Positions 11,333 to 22,306 of a DNA stretch of 64,000 nucleotides are shown piece after piece; within the stretch, counting starts at the first letter, position 1, and the number at the start of each line of letters is the position of its first letter. The notes under the pieces are model-generated. The model saw only the letters and a list, made by a program, of their open reading frames with translations, was not told the origin of the DNA and searched no databases. The DNA is taken from positions 96,249,868-96,313,867 of the forward strand of contig NC_084797.1 of the NCBI RefSeq assembly GCF_963169125.1, written 5' to 3'. A program made the position numbers and the translations under genes. Source of the stretch: Humulus lupulus (lineage: Eukaryota > Streptophyta > Magnoliopsida > Rosales > Cannabaceae).

Positions 11333-12300
11333 TTAATGAGCGGCATACATTATCCTACCTATATCACTTGCATATTCACATTGAGCCACCGCTCTTCCTT
11401 TATTATTTTCAGACTTTATGTTTGAATGAAATGGTGTATGTGCCTCTTCGATTTTGGGATGACTGAATTTGTCGAGCACTTTCTCAACATAGTGGGTTTG
11501 ACTTAACACAAAACCTCCACTATTCCTTCTAACTTTGATACCTAGAATGGTATCTACCTCTCCAAGGTCTATCATTTTAAAGTTAGAAGATAGAAACAAC
11601 TTCATTTCCATTATTCCTTTCATGTCATTACTCAAAATCATCATGTCATCTACATCTAGACACACAAGTATGACATAGTCACCACAAGTCTTAGAGTATA
11701 AGCACTTATCCGCATTATTGTGTCTAAATGCATTAGAAACAATGACTTTATCAAACTTCTCATGCCATTGTTTAGGATCTTGTTTCAAACCATATAATAA
11801 TTTGACAAGTCTACACACTTTGTGTTCATATCCATGAAGAACAAAATCTTCTAGTTGTTCCATACAGACCTCCTCTTCAAGATCCCCATTTAGGAATGTC
11901 GTTTTGACATCATTTGGTGAACATAAATGTTGTATATAAATGATAAGGCAAACAACAAACTTATAGAAGTAGTTCTTGCCACCAGTGCATATGTGTCAAA
12001 GTAATCAATTCTCTCTCTTTGTTTGAAACCTTTGGCTACTAGCCTAGCCTTGAAGGTTTATTTGGTGCCATCGGCATGGTATTTCTTTCTAAATACCATT
12101 TTGCACCCAATTGGTTTGGACCCCTTTGGAAGGCCAACCAATTCCCAAGTGTGGTTTGACATAATTGAATCTATTTCATCATTAATTGCCTCCCTCCAAA
12201 GAGCAGAGTTCCTAGAGGACATTGCGTCCTTGAAAGTTTTGGGATTATCTTCTATTTGAAGTACTATTGGATGTTTCCAAGTAACCTCCTCATTATCACC
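11333..12300 (-). pseudogene. pol: Copia reverse transcriptase
   Basis: The start of the RT domain is at the end of the frame 12804-12058: SALWREAINDEIDSIM and then NHTWELVGLPKGSKPIGCKM. The palm is in the frame 11863-11333: VCRLVKLLYGLKQDPKQWHEKF, then the catalytic motif as CLDVDDMMIL, where most Copia elements have YVDD, and DLGEVDTILGIKV. The stretch 11864-12057 between the two frames is out of frame and would hold the first catalytic Asp. The Tyr to Leu change before V-D-D may be decay. Confidence 0.85.
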
Positions 12301-13083
12301 TTCAACAAGGTATAGTGTCTCTATTGGAGAGCACTTCTCATTTGATCCCAAATCTTTGAGCCTTTGGCTCCTTCTAGGCAATTGAGGTTGCTCACCAACT
12401 ATTCTAGGATTCTCCTCTTGAGGCTCTCTAGTTTGAGTTGGTTCTAACTTGTTGTCATCGCATGACATGTTCTCAAAGAACTCAACCTCTCTAGATTCAG
12501 TTATTACATTAGACTCTATGTATAATAATCTATAAGCTTTGCTATTTTGGGCATAGCCCACAAATGCACATCTTATTGCTCTTGGACCCAACTTGGTCCT
12601 TTTTGGATCGGTGCTATTGCAATAAGTAAGATACTCCCACACTTTAAGATAACCAATGTTTGGTTTCTTTCCTTTCGATAACTCATATGGAGATATATTA
12701 TTTTTCTTCATGGGAATACGATTCAAAATATGACAAGTAGATAGCAAGGCTTCACCCCACAAACTAAAATTCAATTTAGAATGTAATAGAATAGCATTAA
12801 TCATCTCAATAAATGTTCTATTCTTTCTTTCCGCATACTATTTTATTTTGGAGTATAAGGGGCAGTACATTCATGAATTATTCCATGTTCCTCACAAAAC
12901 AAATTAAATTCATTTGAAAAATATTCACCACATTTATCCCTTCTATGAATTTTAATTTTCATTTCATGTTGATTTTAAACTTCTTCTTTATACACTTTAA
13001 ATACATCAAATGCTTCATCTTTATTTTTAAGCAATATACATATGTGAACCTAGAGCAATCATCAATAAAAGTAATAAAATATC
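12301..13083 (-). pseudogene. pol: Copia integrase core and C-terminal part
   Basis: The frame from 12804 carries LLHSKLNFSLWGEALLSTC and HILNRIPMKKNNISPYEL, the typical region just after the catalytic Glu, followed by the W-Y/C-rich C-terminal fold (AIRCAFVGYAQNSKAYRL). The preceding core (12805-13083) is readable only in broken frames. It begins with FIDDCSR near 13065, the first catalytic Asp, only a few codons from the solo LTR boundary at 13084. The rest of the integrase lies beyond that LTR at 14977-15432. Confidence 0.82.
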
Positions 13084-14976
13084 TGTTGGTTTTTATTGAT
13101 CAAATCAGAGAATATGTGTAGCGGAACAATAATCAAATTGTTAGGTTAATCCCATAAGATTTCTAGATCTACTTCTTCACATGCATATATATATTGAATC
13201 AAGGACATGAACATAAAAATTACCTCAGGTCCTTCCTAGCTTCTATCTTTTCGTATGGCTGAATCCTTGAGATCTCACACCAAGATCTTCCAAAATGTTC
13301 TCAGGCACACAAAGAACGAGTGTGGGCTCGCTATACAAATAATAGGCAATAAACTATTTATCAGATGTTCTCAACACATGAGATCTGATAAAGTTTTGGA
13401 CCTAGGTTTTGTGAAGAACAATGACTTTTGTTTATGTCACTCTTCTCTTTCTCTGAGAGAGATTCCTAGATATTTTTCTATCCCCTGAAAAATTACGTTC
13501 TGTGAAAAACTGATATCTTATATTTAATATATCCTATATATTAAAATATTTGTTATTTTAAACAAATTCAAAATAACTGATCAGTTATCAGATTTTTGTT
13601 TAAATAATAATATTTTAATCATATTAAAATATCTCATTATTTATTCAATATTTAAATAACTAAAATTGTGGAATCAAGAGACTGAGTACACTCTCTTATG
13701 CGTGTACCACAGTGCCTGTGCACTGTGCCACACGTGTACCACATGCCTGTGATGGCATGTGATTTTTCCCAAATTTTATTATTATTTATATACCAAAAAT
13801 CCCAAAAATAAATTAATTATATTTTTGTTAAATCAAATAATTAATTAATTAATTACACATAATTAAGCAATAATTATGTTTCATACATTGAAAAATATTT
13901 TACTTATCACATAAGTCCTTTTTGCCCATGTTTTTTATATTTACCTTTGTCAGTGATTGTTTGAGCCATTTCGGGGACCATGGACCTATAACATTAAGCT
14001 CCAATAAATTGAAACTAAATAATTAAACTCTTTAATTATAATAATTAATTTATTAATTCTGATATTACTCCACTATAATTCAGAATTGCACTCTTTATGT
14101 TATAGATATACTTTTACAGAAATCTTTTCTTAAGTCGTCCATTGATATAACCATCTTTCAATAGTTCAACCCTCTAATTAATTAGTTCATAAATTAGAAT
14201 GGAAGAATTACCATTTAACCTTTCTAATTTACTTCTTATTCCTTAAGTACCATTAATTCACTAGTGAATAATTAATCTATAATCTAATTATAGATTTCAG
14301 CTCAAAATCATTCAGTTCCAAAATTAACCCTTAAGGGAACTAATATACGATCCGTTAGGAAAGATTAAATTTCCTTTTGTTGATACATGTTCCCAGCCAT
14401 CCATGATATTAAATCTCCAAAACAAAAGTCACTAGCCTCATTCTTTGAAGAGACCTTAACGAATGAATCAAAAGATTTAATAAACATGAACACGAGTTCA
14501 TGAACACTCAGGATTTAGGTTGATCTATAAATGATCATCAGTTATGAAATGAATTACAAGTCTTTATTGTTAAATGGTTTTTGGATAAAGACTTTAATTC
14601 ATATCGGTCCATGTCATATATAATCATATTATATAAAGCACCTTTACCGAGATGTCTTTCCACATCAATAATCTAAATCTAGATTATTTGTATCATTATG
14701 ATACTCAGTAAACCGTACTTACAACCCCAATTAAAGAATTCCTTAACTTTAATTTGTTGTTGTTGACTATTTTTATTCATTCATGTGATCTTAATTCTCT
14801 CATACTAATACAAGATCACGTCCTCAATAATGAATATGGAATTTTTCTGATATTTACAAAATTATTCAAACAATAATTTAACAATCTAAATATGACAATA
14901 ATAATAAACTATTGTATTTATTTATTCACAGAAAAAACAAAATGTCTTTACATGCTTTTAGGACACACTCCTAACA
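13084..14976 (-). repeat. Solo LTR, Copia family A, inserted in the integrase region
   Basis: It is 1893 bp with TGTTGG...CTAACA ends and a perfect 5-bp target duplication ATATC (13079-13083 and 14977-14981). Family-A orientation is read from the GGACCATGGACCTATAAC box near 13976, the reverse of that in the LTRs at 8590 and 60995. On the minus strand it starts TGTTAGGAGTGTGTCCTA, a common start for plant Copia LTRs. The integrase reading frame resumes on the other side if one copy of the duplication is discounted. No internal region remains, so the two LTRs of the original insertion have recombined. Confidence 0.93.
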
Positions 14977-15432
14977 ATATCTACTTCCTCCTCTAGTCAA
15001 CATTCCATTAAGTTCACAAAAATCATTATGTATCAAATCTAAAAACATAAAGTTTCTTTCAACACTAGGAAAAAGTTTCTTTACCATTTTTTATTTAACA
15101 CACAATTTACATTTTTCATGCTCAACATTATCACAATCAATTAATCCACATTTGACAACCGTTTTAATTGTGCTAAATCCTATATGTGCAAGTCTAACAT
15201 ACCACAAAGTAATAGAATTTGAGTCAAACATGTAACAAGAAGAAGAAACTTTATTGTTCAAATTGTCAATGGAAGTAAAAAGTTTAAACACGCCATCACA
15301 AGCATATCCCTTTCCCACAAAAATATTATCTTTGGATAAAATAAGCTTGCAGGAATCTATCACAACCTTGACTCTCGGTTTGCCAAGTAAATTGCCACTC
15401 ACAAGTTTTCTACACATTTTCGGTACATACAA
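14977..15432 (-). pseudogene. pol: Copia integrase N-terminal (zinc-binding) part
   Basis: The frame 15432-15091 begins MYVPKMCRKLVSGNLLGK and contains SNSITLWYVRLAHIGF, then CKLC. This is the pre-integrase and HHCC segment that binds zinc. The first His is changed: LWYVRLAH, where LWH is usual. The frame is then cut before the core by decay (14982-15090) and by the LTR at 14976. Confidence 0.82.
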
Positions 15433-15620
15433 AACAAGTCAATAGTTCCCTTTCCTTCAACCTTGGACCTTCTCTCATTGCCCATTTGGATCCCTTTCCT
15501 TGAAGATTCAAAGGTCTTGAATAGAGATCTATCATAGGTTACATGAATGGTGGCACAAGTATCATACCACCACCCACTCACCTTTCCATGAATGGCATTG
15601 ACCTCACTTAGTGTTGCCAC
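15433..15620 (-). pseudogene. pol: Copia protease
   Basis: The frame 15620-15399 holds VSGWWYDTCATIHVTYDRSL at about residues 14-33. This corresponds to the aspartic protease active site, but the triad reads D-T-C instead of D-S-G or D-T-G. Either this is a family variant or the Gly has been lost. KVEGKGTIDL is the second conserved strand. The protease cuts the Gag-Pol polyprotein inside the particle. Confidence 0.78.
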
Positions 15621-16472
15621 TAGCTCCTCTTGAGCCGAATTGACCTTTACATCATTGTTATGACTCCTCTTGAACCTACAACCTCAAGGTCCCTTGGAAC
15701 TTTTGAATTGCCCCTCATTCTTCTTGGGACCCAAGGGTTTTTGGTCGTTTCCCTTGTTCTTACCATTCCCTTGGCCATTGTTAGGAGGATTTGCCACAAC
15801 ATTGGCCTTAGAAGTCTCTCCATTGGACTTCTCATCATTCAAATCTCCAGAACGAGATTCCTCCTTAATTCTCAAATGTTTGAGAATTTCCTCCAAAGAA
15901 ATCTCCTCATTTCTATGGAGCATCTTTTTCCTATAGCCTCTCCATGAATGAGGTAACTTTGTTATAATGGCACCCAAAAGAAATTGTTCCAGCAATACAA
16001 TTTTGAGAGTAGACTATTTATTTACAATAATTTCCAGCTCATGAATTTGAGGGAGAAAGGGTTTATCATCATAAAATTTAAATTCCATATATTGAGTAAT
16101 AAGGAATTTCTTTGTACCTTCCTCTTCCGCTTTGTACTTATTTTCCAAGGCCTCCCAAATCTCCTTTGTGGTCTTGGTGTTGGTTTAGAGATCGTATAGC
16201 TTATCCGAGAGGGCATTGAGGATGTGACACCTACATATCAACTCTTCTTCTTCGTTCCTTTTCCTTTCTTTGACAACTTCTTGAGTATCAACTTCCTTGG
16301 GCTCTTCCAAGGCTTTTAGGTCTTTATCGAAGACATTGAAAACCTTCAAAGTGGTGAGCAAGAATCTAATTTTATATTGCCAATGAACAAAGTTAGTCCC
16401 ATTAAATCTATCTAATCGAACAAAGTCTTGTGTCATGAATCTCAAAGCCGAAAGAGAGTTAGATTCTTCCAT
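15621..16472 (-). pseudogene. gag: Copia gag
   Basis: It starts at the ATG at 16472 (MEESNSLSALRF). The UBN2-type gag core follows: LDRFNGTNFVHWQYKIRFLL at about residues 19-38 and CHILNALSDKLYDL near residue 90, where the frame stops. Further pieces continue at about 16216-16022 (a shifted frame) and at 15995-15684 (LPHSWRGYRKKM, EEILKHLRIKEESR, then a Lys/Asn/Gly-rich linker). The nucleocapsid zinc knuckle expected before the protease is not visible, so that part is probably deleted. Confidence 0.82.
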
Positions 16473-17345
16473 GACATGCTATCTCAGATTATAGAGTATT
16501 GGAAGGTTGGGGGAGAGTGAGATAACACCACCACAAAAAATAGAATCTTCACAAAAATTGTATTGGCAGAGACTTAAAAAAGATTGAGCAAGAACTTGCC
16601 AACCCAAGTAGATCAATGGAGTTCTTCAACAATTGATGAAGCTTCAAAACCCTAGGCCAGACCACCACTTTCTATGAACAAATCCTTCAAGCAAATCAAA
16701 ACTACAAAACCAAGGCTTATACACGTTGAGAAACACAGTCCTTCTCTATTTCCCAGCCATTGTTGATGCTTGAGGCCTTCTCTTTTAGGAAATGAGGATT
16801 GAGATTGAACAAGCCTTCAAATTTCTAAGTCAAGCACTTTCTTGGAGAGTTCTTGGAGAAAACTGGAGATTCTTTGAGCTAGAGAGAGATATGGTAGAGA
16901 GATATTGGAGAGAGTGATCAAGTCTCCCAAATCACTATTTTTTACCCATATATATAGTAGGCACCATCATTAAGTCCAACCAATATGATTAGACTTGCAA
17001 AACACGTAATTTGGAACATTTACATAAGTCCACGTTTTACAACAGACGACGCATTGCCTGCTATGGTTTCTGGAAACCCTAAACCAACAGGCAATGTGTC
17101 ACCTCTTGGGTGGCGACATATCACCACCCCCTCTTACTTTGGACACTTCCAAAGGTCCAAAAAATGCTCCAAATGCCACCAAAATTTTTGGGAATCCTTA
17201 GATACTTTTATATATCACTTTGGACCCAAATTTGCATTTCATAAGTACCTATAATTTGAAACTCAAATTCACATTTTTACTATGTGAATTATACTAAGTG
17301 TTTATACCTTGCTTTTATTTTAACACATTATAATTTGTGTTTAAC
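16473..17345 (-). repeat. Probable 5' LTR/leader of the minus-strand Copia element
   Basis: No coding frame is credible here. On the minus strand there is a TATA-like TATATATAT near 16957-16965, followed by a pyrimidine-rich CTCTCTC leader (16860-16915), which fits an LTR promoter feeding gag at 16472. I cannot define LTR ends or a primer site, and there is no second copy in the window to compare with. Confidence 0.45.
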
Positions 17346-19455
17346 CAATATTAAAACTTTTCTGGGACGTAATTGAAAGAAGGATTTTGTGGCTAGGGCT
17401 CTACAATTTTGGGGCAAGATTTTATTATGTTCTTGAGTTTCCATAGATGGTATGATTATGGTTCGTGAAGCTTGAATGCATGTTAATGGTGAAAATTGTT
17501 AGAAAACATTTTAGTTTATTATTAATTGATAGATATGCATGGTAGGATCTTATATACTATTATATAATGATTACAAACATGATAGGAGTGTATTTAAGGC
17601 TCATTATAGGTCTAGTATGCATAGATTTTGAGTAGCTAGTGATGAAGACAAAGTTAGGTGCAACATCCTACTAATCCAGAGTTGTGACACTGTGTTTAAA
17701 GTAGTGCTTAACTCGTTAAGCGAGTCATATGGACTCAAAAGTGTAATTATAGCTAATCATAGGTTTAGGTATTAAAAAATTTGGTAAAAATTATAAACTT
17801 TTTATTGAAACTATTAATAATTACACGGGATCCCAAAATGAGTTTTAAATGAAAAGTAGTTACATCCAAAGTTACAAAAGTAGCCGGCCTAAGCGCCAAC
17901 ACTGGACTCATAACCTAAATCCCTAAAAATAACTCGACCATGACGGCGAAGATGGCCGAATATGTACGCACCACTCCAAATCCCTCCAACTCAGTGCTAG
18001 TCTACCTTTAGGTTGCCCTTACCTGCACCATAGAGCACCCTTGAGCGAAGGCCCAGCAAGAAAACCCCACATGGCATAAGAAATATCCAATTAATCATAA
18101 GCAATAATCAACATGCTTTGCAGATAATAAATGCATTCATTCAATTCATATAAATCATAAACACGTTTCACAATTTACAAGTATGTTCATTTCAAACACA
18201 CGAACCATTTACACAGCCCAACAAAACACCCTTGTCGAACAACCCAACCAAGCAAGGTGAACATTCCAACACCAAGCTTCTGGTCCATGCCTACAGAGTG
18301 GGGACCACACCCTCAACTCTACCCTGCCTTCACATCCCACATTTCGCATATTTACCGACCGACCAATGTTACACACGATTTCCAAATATAGATCGGACCG
18401 ATCATCCATAAATAAATCAATGCTTATATACATAGTACACAACTGCTTTATGTGCACATGTCAGTTTTCTTACCTCGAGTCCAGGGCTGAAGACAAAGCG
18501 ACCTCGAGTGCGATCCTTTTCCCGAGCATCTCGAAAATCCTAGTCACAACATAAATGGTATGCTTGTGAGGGACTTAGTTTAAATCACGGGTGGTAAAAC
18601 TAAACCCTAGTTCTTGTGACCTCCAATTCCATTTAACCAGGTAAGGGAATTGTCCCCTGAGCCCCCAAGTGGGTCCCCAAATTAGATCTCCGAAGCCCCG
18701 AGCATAATTCCTAAAACCTGAAAAATTGTATCGTAAAAGGCATTAGCGACGCGGCGCCCTCCTTAAGGGTTGAGGCGCCACAACAGTCAGAGAGCAAACC
18801 CTGCTCTCGAGGAACTGCATATGCGCCGCGACACTCACCCAGAGGTGTCGCAGTGTCACCGCGATAAACAACTCCTATACAACATTAATCCAAAATAGAA
18901 TTTCCAGCCAGTTTTATACAAAATCGAACCTCCATATTGTTGAAACAACTCCTATACAACATTAATAAATCATCAAAACACCAAATACACACTAAAATCC
19001 TAACTTACCATCTTAGAGTTCTAAACTCTAACCTTGCCTATAAAATCTGAAAACTCCATTCAGTTTACACTTTCAATTCAAATTTAAGCTATAAATCAAC
19101 CCCAAATCATGTTTCAAACATCCATACCTACATTAACACAACCTACGGTCATAGATTTTAAAAAACAATTTTAAAATTTCCAAAATCCTCTAAGACTCAA
19201 GAACACAAATTGAACTAAAATAAATCAAGGCAAGTGTTCAATACCTTGATGTAGAATTCAGAGTCCATAGCTAATTGTAGAGGTTTTGGGCAATTCTAAT
19301 CCCTTGAGCACTTCAATTGCTCTAGGAATCTTTCAAAAAAAACTTTGATCTTGCTTGAGTACCTTGGGTTCTTTGTTGAGTGAAAGAAGGAAACTAGAAG
19401 GGAATAGAAGAGAGAGGGAAATGGAGAATGTGAATGAGGAAACTTCAGCCTCAGC

Positions 19456-21364
19456 TATAACAGTCTTGATTCTGTAACGCTCTAGAGAACCAAGATGGTC
19501 ACACTGTTTATTTGAAATAGTGCAAGACTCACTAATCAAGTCATTTGAATAAAAATGTGATCCTAAAGTCATAATCAGGTTAGGGTTAAAAGATTTTGAT
19601 CATAAACGGTTAATTTTCATTAAATAAATGTTTGGTACATGGGATCCCAAAAACAAGGATTAAAAGACAATGTACAAACTCTCAAAAGTTATATACAATC
19701 AATGGCCACTCTAATGGCAAACTATAAATTTTAGGCTTCTGTCCCTGTACATTCCCTCGGCCACGGTTGATGAGCGACTGACAATGTACAGCTCACCCCC
19801 AGAGCTCTCCAACTCATTGTTGGTCTAGCTTACCCTTGCCTTTACCTGCACCACATAGCACCCGTGAGCCAAGGACCAGCAACAAAACCATGATAACAGG
19901 CACATATTCAGTGATGAAAATTAATGAATCATAAATAAATCATCCAGATAGTCAACAACCCATAGACATCAGATTAACAACAGTAAACATAAACATATTC
20001 AACTGTTTATCTCATTTATCATGCAATACTCTGGGTCGTCGCCCTTAGGTCGCACCCTCTGTGTAATCCACTGAATCCGACTCACTTAAGCGAAAATGGC
20101 CACATGCGCCTTGGTGCCCCAGGTATGGGTAATCCTAGGCCAAAATTGCCACACGTGTCGCGGTGCTCCAGGTCTGGGTCACGGCGCACCCCCTTCTAGC
20201 CCAGAAAATCTGGCTTTTTCACATGCTTCTCCCAGCCAAGTACCTCAAGACCTTAACCCAAAATTTTACCTAAACAAACCTCCCCAATTCAACATCAAGC
20301 TTGCTACAAATTCAAGATTAAATCACACATTTTAGACACCAAAATCTTAGCAATTATACCAAAATCACTATCCCAATTCATCCCTAAAGGGCCCAAACCA
20401 ACATATCATAACACTCAAAACTAATCACCAAACTTACACCCATGCCAACCAAAACTCTTAACAATAACCCAGCAGAATTCAGAGATTAAAACTAGAGTTC
20501 TTACCTCCAATTATAGCCCAGTTTCCCAGCAGTATCCTTGAACAAATTCAGCTTAATTCCTCTGCCTAACCAAGCTAGAAATCAACTTGTTTTCCCTTAG
20601 CTTTTCCTCCTGTGCTTTCCTTCAACCACCAGCTCAATTTCCCCAGCCTAAGCTCCTTCAATTCTCAAAATTGCTTCAGCTCTTTCTAGAAAGAGTGAGG
20701 GAGAAACGTGAGTGAGAGAGAGATGAGGGTGAGCTAAATGTTTTCAGTGGTTCTTCTGGCTAAGTCTAGAATCAAAGGGAGTATATAATTAAATCCCTAA
20801 GAAGACTATTTTCCCTCCTATATAATACTTAGCCCTTTAATTACTCTAAGGGTAAAATTGTCATTACCTCCCAGTTCCTGCTAATTCCTCAAATGTTCCT
20901 AATATTTACCAATTAATCCCATCATCCAATTAATTACCATTTATTTATTCAGTATCTAATAATTCCCAAGATATTCTATAAATTCCCAGAAATACTCCTA
21001 AGTTTCTATCGAGTCGGGTATTAAATCCCATTGTGACTATTTCGCCAATCCGCTTACAAGGACCGTCTCGAGTCATATTCTGTAAATATATCCACATAAT
21101 AATGTTGTCTCAACAATTTATCACATATAATCACATTTATGCCCACAACTAGCCAAAATTGCAAATGTGGCCTTATAAGCTATAAAGGGCCCTCATTCAT
21201 ATCTAAGACCCATAAACATGCATATCACATAATCATGTAATCATATTAATCATGCATGCCACATAATCATGCATTAAATCATTAAATCACACATATACCA
21301 ATTATGCCCTCCCAGCACGCTAATCAAGGCCCTTAAGCCTTATTAGCAATTTTTGGTTGTTACA
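19456..21364 (-). repeat. 3' LTR of the internally deleted Gypsy element
   Basis: On the plus strand it runs from TATAACAGTCTTG to TTGTTACA. Compared with the partner LTR it has about 17-24 extra bases at the outer end (TATAACAGTCTTGATTC before the family start TGTAACGCTC). It holds GGGATCCCAAAA near 19641 and lacks part of the region present in its partner, being 1909 bp against 2331 bp. Confidence 0.85.
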
Positions 21365-22290
21365 CTTTAACTAGAGGAATCGACTTGTTCTGTAGAACCT
21401 TGTCTTTCTTGTCAAAGATCTGAACTAGTCACTCCTCATAAGACAAATATGTTTGCAGTTCTAAGTCCTCATACTTCAAAACATGAGCTGTATATGAGAC
21501 GTGCTTCCGAAGAATAGAAATGTGGAATACGTTATGAACTCCCGACAACGACGGTGGCAGTACAAATCTATAGGCCATCTGCCCGATCCTTTCCAAGATC
21601 TCAAAAGGTTTAATAAATCTAGGACTCAGCTTTCCCTTTCTCCCAAACGGTCTCACCCTTCGCAATGGTGAGACTCGCAAAAACATTTTTCCCCCTACTT
21701 GGAACTCCACGTCCCTACGCATAGGATCAGCATAGCTTTTCTGTCTGCTTTACAAAGCGAGCATTCGAGCTCGAATCTTCTCGATAGCCTTATTAGTCTT
21801 CTAAACCATGTCCAATCCCAAATACTTCCTCTCACCCATCTCATCCCAATGGTTGGGGAATCTACATCTCCTCCCATATAACATCATGAATGGAGCTACT
21901 CCAATCGTTGATCGATAACTGTTGTTCTACGAAAACTCAATCAATGGGAGATACTTACTCCAAGACCCCTCAAAGTCTATCACGCATGCTCTGAGCATGT
22001 CCTCCAATACCTAAATCATCCTCTCAGAATGTTCATTAGTCTGAGGATGAAAGGTCGTATTGAACTTCAACTGAGTCCCCGTAGCCTTCTGCAATCCACC
22101 CCAAAACTTGGAGGTAAAGATAGGATCCCGGTTTGACACTATAGACTTGGGAACCCCATGGAGACGTACAATCTTCCTCACATACAGCTTTGCATACTGA
22201 TCCACAGTGTATGTCAACTTTACTGGCAAAAAGTGAGCTAACTTGGAGTATCTGTCCACTATAACCCACACCGAGTCATGAAGCCCCACC
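21365..22290 (-). pseudogene. pol: Gypsy integrase core and C-terminal/chromodomain-like remnant
   Basis: On the minus strand the core reads MVGLHDSVWVIVDRYSKLAHFLP, with the second Asp region (SIVSNRDPIFTSKFWGG) and the Glu region (FHPQTNEHSERMI) in the frame 22292-22011. The C-terminal barrel (KLSPRFIKPFEILERIGQ, VFHISILRKH) is in the frame 21722-21429. Stops separate the frames, and the chromodomain tail near the LTR is frayed. Immediately upstream of the core, where zinc finger, RNase H and RT should lie, the sequence passes straight to the primer site at 22291-22305. The deletion is therefore close to exact between leader and integrase. Confidence 0.88.
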
Positions 22291-22305
22291 ACTCTGATAC
22301 CAAGT
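22291..22305 (-). other. Primer binding site of the deleted Gypsy element
   Basis: The minus strand reads ACTTGGTATCAGAGT directly after the LTR end, a near-perfect initiator Met-tRNA site. It sits against the integrase remnant with no leader or gag between. Confidence 0.9.
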
Positions 22306-22306
22306 T

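Larger units (their letters stand above)
10460..17345 (-). mobile_element. Ty1/Copia retrotransposon (minus strand), broken and interrupted
   Basis: Read on the minus strand the order is gag, protease, integrase, RT, RNase H, which is diagnostic for Ty1/Copia. The coding part runs from about 16472 down to 10740. A family-A solo LTR sits in the integrase region. There are many frameshifts and stops. The right-hand 16473-17345 stretch probably contains the element's 5' LTR. The left side ends at a family-A LTR in the wrong orientation, so the element's own 3' LTR seems to be lost. Confidence 0.85.

Noticed and set aside
11333..12259. Plus-strand frame 12023-12259 and other opposite-strand frames over coding regions
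   Set aside because: Shadows of the minus-strand Copia polyprotein.
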